From Paracoccaceae bacterium (GTDB lineage: Bacteria; Pseudomonadota; Alphaproteobacteria; Rhodobacterales; Rhodobacteraceae), in contig JAFIEC010000191.1 in the NCBI GenBank assembly GCA_020832725.1, forward strand, positions 1-6,496: DNA of 6,496 nt, in the 5' to 3' direction. A program made the translations under genes and the position numbers. Position 1 is the first letter of the stretch; every line of letters starts with the position of its first letter. Positions 1 through 5,548 of this stretch are shown here, in pieces. The notes beneath the pieces were generated by a model. The model had not been told where the DNA came from, made no database searches, and saw only the letters and a program-made list of their open reading frames with translations.

Positions 1-1
1 G

Positions 2-232
2 GCGGGGCCAGAGGGAGAGCTGACCCTTCAGGCAGGCCTGCGCCCGGGGCCACGCGCGCTTGTGATGCTCGATCTCTCCGCTCACCGCGGCCCGGCCGGG
101 GCGACCCGACGCGCAGGCTTCTCGGCAGGCTGGCGGCTGGGCGGGACATCGGAGCTGGTCCTCGGTGTGTCGCGGGCGACCGGTGCGGGCGCGGGCGACC
201 GGATCAGCCTGTCATTGTGGCGGCGGTTCTGA
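2..232 (+). CDS. C-terminal fragment of a probable outer-membrane beta-barrel protein (5' end outside window)
   Basis: An open frame enters from the left edge and ends at TGA 230-232, giving 76 residues with no start visible. Codons are strongly G/C at the third position, as in the neighbouring genes, which supports real coding. The sequence looks like the last strands of a beta-barrel: short stretches of alternating polar and hydrophobic residues (ALVMLDLSAH, AGFSAGWRL, SELVLGVSRA, RISLSLWRRF) are separated by Gly/Ala/Asp turns, and the chain ends in phenylalanine. A terminal aromatic residue is the usual BAM-recognition signal of outer-membrane proteins. I cannot name the family from this fragment. 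The gene converges on rnhA with a 27-base gap holding a hairpin. A chance open frame in GC-rich DNA is possible, but it would be unlikely to show this strand pattern and terminal Phe. Confidence 0.55.
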   Translation, partial: AGPEGELTLQAGLRPGPRALVMLDLSAHRGPAGATRRAGFSAGWRLGGTSELVLGVSRATGAGAGDRISLSLWRRF

Positions 233-255
233 AGGGGCGGGGCATGGGCGCCCCT
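233..255. terminator. Hairpin between convergent genes, possible bidirectional terminator
   Basis: AGGGGCG at 233-239 pairs perfectly with CGCCCCT at 249-255 around a 9-base loop. It begins just after the TGA of the left-edge gene and ends 4 bases before the TAG of rnhA, where a shared terminator would sit. There is no clear U-run on either strand, so it may only stall polymerase or protect 3' ends. Confidence 0.4.
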
Positions 256-259
256 CCCG

Positions 260-733
260 CTAGCGACTTCTCGCCGCGCCCGGCTTGCGGAAGGGCGCCA
301 TGACCGCCCGCGCCAGCGCATCGGCACGCTCGTTTTCGGGGTGGCCGGCATGGCCCTTGACCCATTCCCACCGCACCTTGTGGCGCTCCGCCGCCGTTTC
401 CAGCCGCTGCCACAGGTCCACATTCTTGACGGGCTTGCGATCTGCGGTTCTCCAGCCGTTGCGCTTCCAGCCGTGGATCCAGCCGGTGACGCCCCCCTTC
501 ACATAGGCGCTGTCGGTCACCACGGTCACCTCGGACGGGCGGTCAAGTGCCTCCAGCGCCGAGATCGCGGCCATGAGTTCCATCCGGTTGTTGGTCGTCT
601 GCGCCTCGCCCCCGCACAATTCACGCTCGCGCAGGACGCGCCCGCCCTCCTGCGCCACCAGAAGCGCGCCCCAGCCCCCGGGGCCGGGATTGCCCGAACA
701 GGCACCATCGGTATAGGCGAAGAGATCAGCCAA
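260..733 (-). CDS. rnhA: Ribonuclease HI
   Basis: Cytosolic endonuclease that cuts the RNA strand of RNA:DNA hybrids (primer remnants, R-loops) using two metal ions. The 157-residue length is normal for the bacterial family. The full active site is visible: D9 in YTDGACSGNPGPGG, E52 in NNRMEL, D74 in VTDSAYV, H128 in KGHAG and D138 in ERADALA. These match D10/E48/D70/H124/D134 of the E. coli enzyme. The basic handle region (about residues 87-103, WIHGWKRNGWR...) is also present. The start is a TTG at 731-733: it gives the expected N-terminus, it has a GGAGG at 743-747 nine bases upstream, and no ATG fits. The gene overlaps the methyltransferase stop by 8 bases, so translation is probably coupled. 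It is the last gene of the leftward block. Confidence 0.97.
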   Translation of the reverse strand: MADLFAYTDGACSGNPGPGGWGALLVAQEGGRVLRERELCGGEAQTTNNRMELMAAISALEALDRPSEVTVVTDSAYVKGGVTGWIHGWKRNGWRTADRKPVKNVDLWQRLETAAERHKVRWEWVKGHAGHPENERADALARAVMAPFRKPGAARSR

Positions 734-1349
734 GCGCTTGTGCCTCCAGATACATTACCGCAATCGGCGTGCCGTCGTAGCCAGTGCTGCGGGCCCGGGC
801 AAGGGCCGCAGGCCCCAGCCCGAGGTCGCGCAGCGCCGTCGCCACCGCATCGGCTTCGTGGTGGCAATACAGCCGTCCCAGCCCGTCGCGCCGGGTCTGG
901 CGCCCTTCGTGCAGGCCCAGAAACAGCCAGCCGCCGGGGGCAAGATGCCCCGCGACCCGTGCCAGCGTGACCGGAAAGGCCGCGCGTGGTACATGCTGCA
1001 GCGAGAAATGCGCCCAGATGCCGCCAAACCGCGTTTGGGCGTCAAGTGCTGCGATGTCGCCCAGGCAGGTCCGCACCCCGGCGACCCCGTCCAGCCGTGC
1101 CAGCATCGCCGCCGACGGATCGAGCGCGGTGACGGCATGGCCCCTCTCGGCAAAGGCCAGCGCGGCCCAGCCGCCGCCGCAGCCCAGATCCAGTACCGCC
1201 GCCCCCGGTGACAGCCGCGCCGCAAAGCGCCGGAAATGCCGTGGCAGGCCGTGGGCCGCCGACCAGTCGGCATAATGCGAGGCCTCGGCCTCGTAGAAGG
1301 CGAGCGTTTCGGGGTCTGGCCCCGTGCCCGGTTCCGGCCCCGCCATCAT
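726..1349 (-). CDS. Class I SAM-dependent methyltransferase
   Basis: A 207-residue cytosolic protein with the Rossmann-type methyltransferase fold. Motif I is VLDLGCGGG (residues 52-60), which binds S-adenosylmethionine. The acidic residue of motif II is D77 in TALDPS, motif III contains D98 in LGDIAAL, and motif IV is around IWAHFSLQHVP (111-121). The post-I region with ...HLAPGGWLFLG (135-145) is typical of small-molecule methyltransferases of the Methyltransf_11/25 kind. The substrate cannot be told from sequence. The start is uncertain by one codon: two ATGs are adjacent (1347-1349 and 1344-1346), and neither has a strong Shine-Dalgarno at ideal distance. The gene lies 40 bases after the flavin reductase gene and overlaps rnhA by 8 bases, so it is probably cotranscribed with both. 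Confidence 0.88.
   Translation of the reverse strand: MMAGPEPGTGPDPETLAFYEAEASHYADWSAAHGLPRHFRRFAARLSPGAAVLDLGCGGGWAALAFAERGHAVTALDPSAAMLARLDGVAGVRTCLGDIAALDAQTRFGGIWAHFSLQHVPRAAFPVTLARVAGHLAPGGWLFLGLHEGRQTRRDGLGRLYCHHEADAVATALRDLGLGPAALARARSTGYDGTPIAVMYLEAQALG
743..747 (-). promoter_or_regulatory. Ribosome binding site that fixes the rnhA TTG start
   Basis: GGAGG on the minus strand lies nine bases before the TTG at 731-733, inside the end of the methyltransferase gene. It supports TTG initiation, since no ATG or GTG is suitably placed. Confidence 0.6.
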
Positions 1350-1389
1350 GTCCGTGCCGTGGCTCCCCTTGCCCGTCCCGCGCGATCGC

Positions 1390-1935
1390 TCAGCCGCGTC
1401 CGACTTCGGCGCGCAGGCGTTCCATCAGTTCTGTCAGCGTGGTGACATAGAGATCGGAGGTCAGCCGCCCCTCGGCGTCGAAATTCTCGTCAGGCTTGGC
1501 CAGGTGCATCTCCGGCCCCTGAAGGATGCGCGGCCGGAACGGCACCATCATCTGGCGTAGCATCGACTGGGCGCGCTCACCGCCCGCGCGCCCGGCGGCC
1601 ACCGACATCACCGCGACAGGCTTGTCGAGCCAGACATTCGGCTTGCCGCGGCTGGCCCAGTCGAGGGCGTTCTTGAGCACTCCCGAGGGCCCCTTGTTGT
1701 ATTCGGGGGTCGAGATGATCACGGCATCGGCGGCGGCGATCGCCTCGCGCAGGCGTGCGGCACCTTCCGGCAGGCCGTATGCGGCCTCGTCGTCGCCGTC
1801 ATAGAGAGGCAGGCGCAGATCCGCCTCCTCGTAATGGGCGGGCCCGTAGAGGCGCACGGCCTCGGCCAGCAGCTTGCGGTTGGTCGATTCGGCGCGCAAT
1901 GCGCCACAGACGCCAAGAAGGCGGTGGATGCTCAT
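1390..1935 (-). CDS. NADPH-dependent FMN reductase family flavoprotein
   Basis: A 181-residue flavodoxin-fold protein of the NADPH-dependent FMN/azo/chromate reductase family (ChrR/YieF-like). Such proteins bind FMN and pass electrons from NAD(P)H to flavins, quinones or other acceptors in the cytosol. The phosphate-binding loop is GALRAESTNRKLL (residues 11-23, the family's GSLRxxSxN motif). The FMN-ring motif is TPEYNKGPSGVLKNALDW (76-93), with the conserved PEYN, G85, K88-N89 and D92-W93. The frame runs further upstream, but the start chosen is ATG 1933-1935 because GGAGAG at 1939-1944 sits just before it and the family begins at this point. It lies 78 bases after the Fe-S protein gene, with a hairpin and a candidate promoter in the gap. 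The physiological acceptor is unknown. Feeding electrons to the neighbouring Fe-S protein is possible but unproven. Confidence 0.92.
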   Translation of the reverse strand: MSIHRLLGVCGALRAESTNRKLLAEAVRLYGPAHYEEADLRLPLYDGDDEAAYGLPEGAARLREAIAAADAVIISTPEYNKGPSGVLKNALDWASRGKPNVWLDKPVAVMSVAAGRAGGERAQSMLRQMMVPFRPRILQGPEMHLAKPDENFDAEGRLTSDLYVTTLTELMERLRAEVGRG

Positions 1936-1960
1936 GGTCTCTCCGTTCTGAACTCCGGCT

Positions 1961-1979
1961 CTTGCCGATGCGCGGCAAG
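1961..1979. other. Short hairpin between the Fe-S protein gene and the flavin reductase gene
   Basis: CTTGCCG (1961-1967) and CGGCAAG (1973-1979) form a perfect 7-base stem with a 5-base loop in the 78-base gap. It has no following U-run on the minus strand, so it is not a standard terminator. It could be an mRNA-processing or stabilising stem. Confidence 0.35.
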
Positions 1980-2004
1980 CTAGCCTGCATGGCACCGGGC
2001 GCAA
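1977..2004 (-). promoter_or_regulatory. Candidate promoter for the flavin reductase gene
   Basis: On the minus strand, TTGCGC (1999-2004) and TAGCTT (1977-1982) are separated by 16 bases, and the predicted start is about 35 bases before the ATG. The -10 match is weak (3 of 6). It resembles the pair seen before lrgA (TTGCTC-N16-TAGGCT). Suggestive only. Confidence 0.25.
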
Positions 2005-2013
2005 CCCCGTGGG

Positions 2014-2991
2014 TCAGTCCGACGCCCCCCGCCCGGCCCGGCGGGCCAGCTTGGCCACCAGATTGGTGCCCACCCCGGGGCGCGAGAAGGGGCAGACCAC
2101 CACACAGATTCCGCAACCTGCGGTCTCATTGAAGAACGGCAGGCATCTGTCGAAATCGACATACCATTTCTCGACCCCTCGCACCGTCTGCTTTTCCGGA
2201 AGGATCGCCTCGGGCGGGCAGTGGTTGGAGCAGATCTGGCAGGCGGCGCAGAAATCGTCGGCGCCAAAGCTGTCGGGGCCGTCCTCCACCAGTTCCATGT
2301 CGGTCAGCACGGCAGCCAGCCGGAAGCAGGAGCCAAGCTCGCGGTTGATGATCGAGCCATGCTTGCCCAACTCGCCCAATCCTGCGGCAAGGGCTGCCGG
2401 GATCAGGGTGATCTCGCCCGAAAGCGGGCCGTATTCGGGTTCTGCGTCATGGCCGCGCGCGCGCAGCCAGTTGGCCAGCGCCTTGGAGACCTCGGTGCCC
2501 CGGGTATATTGGCGCACCACCTCGACGCCGGCGGGCACGTCGGGCGCCTCCTGCATGGTGTCGTAATCCACGGCGATGCCCAGCACGATGATCGTGCGCC
2601 ACGGCACCGCATGGCCCTCGAAGACCCAATCGGGGTTCATCCGCGCCACGCCGACCGCCTCGGCCCCCAGCGCCAGCGCCTCGGCCTGGATGCGGGCGGT
2701 CCAGTCGCCGGGGCTGCCCGGCTCGGCCACGGGGGCCACGGGCACCAGCGGCTCTTGCTGCAGGGCCGCGCGGCGGCTGCGTTGCTCGTTGAAGGCGGGA
2801 TCGGTGTTGTGGCCGTAGAACCAGAGCTGCACCTGGCCAAAGGGGATGCTTGGCGGATCGGGCGACCAGTAGACATGCTGCGGCCTGCGGGTCGCGTCTT
2901 CGCCCTGGCCGTTGATCGCATTGCCCGAGACATCCGGCCAGATCGCCATCTGCCCGGGATCGGGCGACCAGTCCTTGGGAACCCTGACCAT
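2014..2991 (-). CDS. Cytosolic reductive dehalogenase-like / QueG-related 2x[4Fe-4S] protein
   Basis: A 325-residue protein with two ferredoxin-type clusters at its C-terminus. The first motif is C248-x2-C251-x2-C254-x3-C258-P. The second is C283-x9-C293-x2-C296-x3-C300-P, with the ending CGICVVVCPFSRPG. Two such motifs after a domain with GLGELGKHGSIINRELGS (204-221) are typical of the reductive dehalogenase and epoxyqueuosine reductase (QueG) superfamily. These enzymes are corrinoid-dependent and use the clusters to reduce cobalamin. Against true QueG: the chain has no C-terminal HEAT-repeat extension, and it carries an unusual N-terminal segment of about 95 residues rich in Trp, Pro and Asp. 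Against respiratory RdhA: there is no twin-arginine signal or membrane anchor, so it should be cytosolic. The start is ATG 2989-2991, with a perfect GGAGGT at 2999-3004 seven bases upstream. The gene begins 14 bases after lrgB, so it is almost certainly in the same operon. The substrate is unknown. Confidence 0.85.
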   Translation of the reverse strand: MVRVPKDWSPDPGQMAIWPDVSGNAINGQGEDATRRPQHVYWSPDPPSIPFGQVQLWFYGHNTDPAFNEQRSRRAALQQEPLVPVAPVAEPGSPGDWTARIQAEALALGAEAVGVARMNPDWVFEGHAVPWRTIIVLGIAVDYDTMQEAPDVPAGVEVVRQYTRGTEVSKALANWLRARGHDAEPEYGPLSGEITLIPAALAAGLGELGKHGSIINRELGSCFRLAAVLTDMELVEDGPDSFGADDFCAACQICSNHCPPEAILPEKQTVRGVEKWYVDFDRCLPFFNETAGCGICVVVCPFSRPGVGTNLVAKLARRAGRGASD

Positions 2992-3005
2992 GTTGCTCAC
3001 CTCCG

Positions 3006-3722
3006 CTAAAGGAACCACGTCACGACGAACGGTGCGATCAGGGCGGTGAGGACCGCGTTCAGCCCCATGCCGAGGCCGGCAAAGGTGCCGGCCGTGGGGT
3101 GCACCTGAAAGGCCCGCGCCGTGCCGATGCCATGGGCCGCGACGCCCACGGCGAAACCCCGCGCCCGCCAGTCTCGGATGCGCAGCGCATTCAGCAGCGG
3201 GGTGGCCGCGACGGCGCCGATGATGCCGGTCGTGATCACCAGAACCGCCGTCAGCGTCGGAGAGCCGCCCAGCCCCTCGGCCACGCCCATGGCGACGGGG
3301 GCCGTGGCTGACTTGGGCGCCAGCGCCAGCAGGACCCCGCGCTCTGCCCCCAGAGCCCATGCGGTGCCCAGCGCCACAAGGATCGCCGTGAACGACCCCG
3401 CCACCAGCGCGCCCGCCAGCGGCAGTGCCGCCCGACCCGCGCGCCTGAGATTGGCATGAAGCGGCACCGCCAGCGCCACCGTGGCCGGGCCCAGCATGAA
3501 GTGGATGAACTGCGCCCCCTCGAAATAGGCACCATAGCCCGTGTCGGTCAGCCACAGCGCCGCCGACAGAAGCAAGACCGCGATCAGTACCGGATTGGCC
3601 CAGGGGGCCATGCCCGCCCGGCGATAGAGCATGTCCGCCGCAGCATAGGCCACCAGCGTCGCTGTCAGCCACAACAATGGCTGCCCCGACAGGTAGCTCC
3701 AGATCTCGGAGAAATCAGTCAT
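3006..3722 (-). CDS. lrgB: LrgB family membrane protein (large subunit of LrgAB-type organic-acid transporter)
   Basis: A 238-residue polytopic inner-membrane protein of normal family length. Family signatures are clear: FIHFMLGPATVALAVPL (72-88), APKSATAPVAM (135-145) and AAHGIGTARAF (195-205). There are about seven or more hydrophobic segments. LrgB works with LrgA. The pair was first linked to holin-like control of murein hydrolases. Related pairs were later shown to carry small carboxylates (pyruvate in Bacillus PftAB, glycolate/glycerate in plant PLGG1). The substrate here is unknown. The ATG at 3720-3722 overlaps the lrgA stop by 8 bases and lacks a good Shine-Dalgarno, so translation is probably coupled to lrgA. 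A much longer open frame on the same strand extends upstream, but its extra N-terminus reads through lrgA and shows no family similarity, so this start is preferred. Confidence 0.95.
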   Translation of the reverse strand: MTDFSEIWSYLSGQPLLWLTATLVAYAAADMLYRRAGMAPWANPVLIAVLLLSAALWLTDTGYGAYFEGAQFIHFMLGPATVALAVPLHANLRRAGRAALPLAGALVAGSFTAILVALGTAWALGAERGVLLALAPKSATAPVAMGVAEGLGGSPTLTAVLVITTGIIGAVAATPLLNALRIRDWRARGFAVGVAAHGIGTARAFQVHPTAGTFAGLGMGLNAVLTALIAPFVVTWFL

Positions 3723-4095
3723 CGGCCCGGGCCTGTTCCGCGTCTTCGTCCTCGGTGCCGACCAGCCGCGCAAGCCCGGAAAATACCAGCGCGCCCACGG
3801 CGATCGCCGACAATGTGCTGAGCACCAGTGCCGCCGCGATCGCCGGCCCGTCGGCACCCAGCGCCCCCAGATGTCCCATCATACCGACGCCCGCAGGCAC
3901 GAACAGCAGCGACAGATGCGCAAGGATCCCGCGTGCGGTCGGCTCCATTGCTGGGGCCAGCGCCGGGCGCGCCAGCAGCAGCGCCAGTAACAGCACCATC
4001 CCCAGAACCGGGCCGGGAACCGGCAGCTGGGCCGCCCGCACGGCGATCTCGCCGACAAGCTGGAACAACAGGATCAGGGTGATATGTCCAAGCAT
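3715..4095 (-). CDS. lrgA: LrgA/CidA family membrane protein (small subunit)
   Basis: A 126-residue holin-like integral membrane protein with about four transmembrane segments (roughly 5-22, 27-47, 58-78, 84-107). The family signatures are PVPGPVLGMVLLL (25-37) and LSLLFVPAGVGMM (61-73). The C-terminal tail after residue 113 is acidic (TEDEDAEQARADD) and should face the cytosol. It is the partner of LrgB in a proposed small-carboxylate transporter and lies first in the operon. The start chosen is ATG 4093-4095, because GGAGG at 4101-4105 lies five bases upstream and the family begins with the first membrane helix. An in-frame ATG 45 bases further upstream would add a non-conserved, Cys-containing peptide and is rejected. 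Confidence 0.93.
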   Translation of the reverse strand: MLGHITLILLFQLVGEIAVRAAQLPVPGPVLGMVLLLALLLARPALAPAMEPTARGILAHLSLLFVPAGVGMMGHLGALGADGPAIAAALVLSTLSAIAVGALVFSGLARLVGTEDEDAEQARADD

Positions 4096-4112
4096 GTCCG
4101 CCTCCGATCCGC

Positions 4113-4140
4113 AGCCTAGTGCGCAATCCGACCGGAGCAA
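4113..4140 (-). promoter_or_regulatory. Candidate lrgA operon promoter
   Basis: On the minus strand, TTGCTC (4135-4140) and TAGGCT (4113-4118) are 16 bases apart, which would give a very short leader before the lrgA ribosome site at 4101-4105. A perfect -35 hexamer, TTGACA (4163-4168), also exists upstream but has no good -10 partner. Either could be the true promoter. Confidence 0.3.
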
Positions 4141-4188
4141 AGCGAGGATCGGAATTCCCGCATGTCAAACCGGCAAGGAGAGAGGGCA

Positions 4189-4210
4189 TGCCGATCCTGC
4201 CGGATCGGCA
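4189..4210. promoter_or_regulatory. 9-base palindrome upstream of lrgA, possible operator
   Basis: TGCCGATCC (4189-4197) is followed after TGCC by its exact inverse GGATCGGCA (4202-4210). The 7-base core CCGATCC/GGATCGG recurs at 4104-4110 and 4146-4152, so four copies lie in about 105 bases between the lrgA start and the terminator of the next gene. This layout fits a dimeric repressor or activator site. A stem in RNA is the alternative. The same 7-mer also occurs in coding DNA of this window, so caution is needed. Confidence 0.35.
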
Positions 4211-4239
4211 CCGGCCCGAGAGGCGTCTGCGCGAGGCAC

Positions 4240-4269
4240 AAGCGAAACGGGCACCCCGAAGGGTGCCCG
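4240..4269 (-). terminator. Intrinsic terminator of the FNR-controlled membrane-protein gene
   Basis: Read on the minus strand, CGGGCACCC, the tetraloop TTCG and GGGTGCCCG form a perfect 9-base stem (4248-4269). It is followed by TTTCGCTT (4240-4247) as the U-rich tail. The stem starts 23 bases after the TAA at 4293-4295. The C(UUCG)G loop is exceptionally stable and common in terminators of GC-rich proteobacteria. It should insulate the lrgA operon from the upstream gene. Confidence 0.88.
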
Positions 4270-4292
4270 CCTGCAGTGCCGCATTGTCTCGC

Positions 4293-5507
4293 TTATTCGG
4301 CGGGAACCGCCACCGGCTCTTCGCGCCGGGCGAAATGCAGGCGGTTGAGGTGGAAGACGAGCCAGATCATCGCCACCTGAAAGGCCAGCGCCACGGCGGT
4401 CAGCGCCCAGTAGCCGGTGGAGAACTTGGCCAGCAGCCCCGCCTCGACAAGGCCCTTGTTGACGAAGAAGTGGATCATCACCGCCATCGCAACACCCGGG
4501 CAGACCAGCGCATAGGAGCCGGGAGAGCGCTCGCCGCCAAAGAGCCAGCGGCCCGCATAGCCCTGGCGCGCCATCACCAGAAGCCCCACCGCCAGAAAGG
4601 CCACCTGCGCCGACAGAAGCTTGCCAAGGAAGGCCAGCGTCTCGCCGGGGGCGGGATGCGCGCCAAAGTGGACATCCAGCCCGTGCTGGCTGCGCAGCGT
4701 GAGGATGCCGGCCACGGTCAGGATGGGCACGACGATCATCAGCGTGGGGGCGGATTCGGCGGCAACCCCATTCTCGAGCATCGAGGCGATGGCCAGCACC
4801 ACCGCGACCGCGATCCAGATGGCCGAGACGGTCAGGAAGAAGCCGGACGCCAGCAGCCCGATACCCGCGACAAGCGGCGAGGCCGAAAGCGCGGCGGGTG
4901 CTGCAAGGCCAACGCCGACCATCGTCAGCGCAAAGCCGGGCAGAAGCTGGGCAAAGGAATTGTTTGCGACCTGCTTGAACTGCCCCGGCTCCGCCAGGAC
5001 CCGGCCGAGGAAGGTGCCCAGCTGGCGCAGCGCCAGCCCGCCAATGGCAAGGAAGGCCACGATCGCGACAGGGAAGAGGAATTCGACGACACCCCAGAGC
5101 CCGGGCACAAAGGTCAGGCCCAGCACGAAGCCCACGTTGACGCTCATGGCCAGTGCCAGCGGCATGGCCAGAAGCTGGGTCTCGGCGTTGGAGGAGGTCA
5201 GCGCCTTCCAGCCGGCTGTGCCACGAAAGGCGGCCAGTTCGCGGAGGTTCCACACCAGCAGGCGCAGGTTCAGGAAGGCAAAGAACGCGATGCCCGCCAT
5301 GGCCAGCACGATGGCCGCCTGCAGCCCTGCATTGCCCGCGGCAAAGGCCGCGGCGATGTCCTCGAAGACGGGCACGGGCGCGTCGGGATGCGGCACCCAG
5401 AACATCAGGAACATGAAGAAGGTGACCGCCAGACCGCCAGCGCCAAGCGAGGCGAGGAAGTAGAGCGGGGCGTATCTTTCCCCCATGCGGGGCATTGCGA
5501 GTGACAT
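4293..5507 (-). CDS. Polytopic membrane protein, probable TsoY-family (Cys form), FNR-controlled
   Basis: A 404-residue inner-membrane protein with about ten hydrophobic helices (approximately 14-37, 62-83, 112-135, 138-161, 187-205, 210-246 as two, 255-272, 293-313, 333-349, 366-387). The N-terminal stretch YAPLYFLASLGAGGLAV (12-28) and the segment SYALVCPGVA (331-340) resemble what I recall of the TsoY family of (seleno)proteins, but I cannot verify this without a search. C336 is the only cysteine in the chain and sits in C-P-G, where a selenocysteine form would be expected. The function is not known to me. A TDT/SLAC1-like transporter is an alternative. The start is ATG 5505-5507, chosen because GGAGGG at 5515-5520 is seven bases upstream. 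The open frame continues further upstream but would cross the promoter. The gene is monocistronic, with its own terminator, and diverges from smc. Confidence 0.8.
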   Translation of the reverse strand: MSLAMPRMGERYAPLYFLASLGAGGLAVTFFMFLMFWVPHPDAPVPVFEDIAAAFAAGNAGLQAAIVLAMAGIAFFAFLNLRLLVWNLRELAAFRGTAGWKALTSSNAETQLLAMPLALAMSVNVGFVLGLTFVPGLWGVVEFLFPVAIVAFLAIGGLALRQLGTFLGRVLAEPGQFKQVANNSFAQLLPGFALTMVGVGLAAPAALSASPLVAGIGLLASGFFLTVSAIWIAVAVVLAIASMLENGVAAESAPTLMIVVPILTVAGILTLRSQHGLDVHFGAHPAPGETLAFLGKLLSAQVAFLAVGLLVMARQGYAGRWLFGGERSPGSYALVCPGVAMAVMIHFFVNKGLVEAGLLAKFSTGYWALTAVALAFQVAMIWLVFHLNRLHFARREEPVAVPAE

Positions 5508-5514
5508 GTCTGTT

Positions 5515-5520
5515 CCCTCC
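5515..5520 (-). promoter_or_regulatory. Ribosome binding site deciding the start of the TsoY-like gene
   Basis: GGAGGG on the minus strand is seven bases before ATG 5505-5507. It rules out the in-frame upstream ATGs, one of which (5520-5522) abuts this site and the others of which lie in the promoter. Confidence 0.75.
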
Positions 5521-5522
5521 AT

Positions 5523-5548
5523 ATACATACTGACATCAATATATGTAT
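5523..5548. promoter_or_regulatory. AT-rich inverted repeat over the -10/+1 region, possible operator
   Basis: ATACATA (5523-5529) and TATGTAT (5542-5548) are exact inverses separated by 12 bases. They flank the predicted transcription start and overlap the -10 element of the leftward gene. A dimeric repressor binding here would block initiation. AT-rich sequence is rare in this GC-rich window, which makes the repeat stand out. Confidence 0.4.

Noticed and set aside
341..970. Open frame of 209 codons on the + strand
   Set aside because: It is antisense to rnhA and the methyltransferase, both well supported by catalytic motifs.
2992..3672. Upstream in-frame extension of the Fe-S protein to 552 residues, a possible fusion
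   Set aside because: The extra residues read lrgB in the wrong frame and are Gly/Arg/His-rich. The ATG at 2991 has a perfect ribosome site and lrgB is intact in its own frame.
4119..5504. Long open frame of 461 codons on the + strand
   Set aside because: It is antisense to the TsoY-like gene. Its product is rich in Gln/His/Arg/Gly with no recognisable domain, as expected of a shadow frame in GC-rich DNA, whereas the opposite strand gives clear membrane helices, a ribosome site and a terminator.
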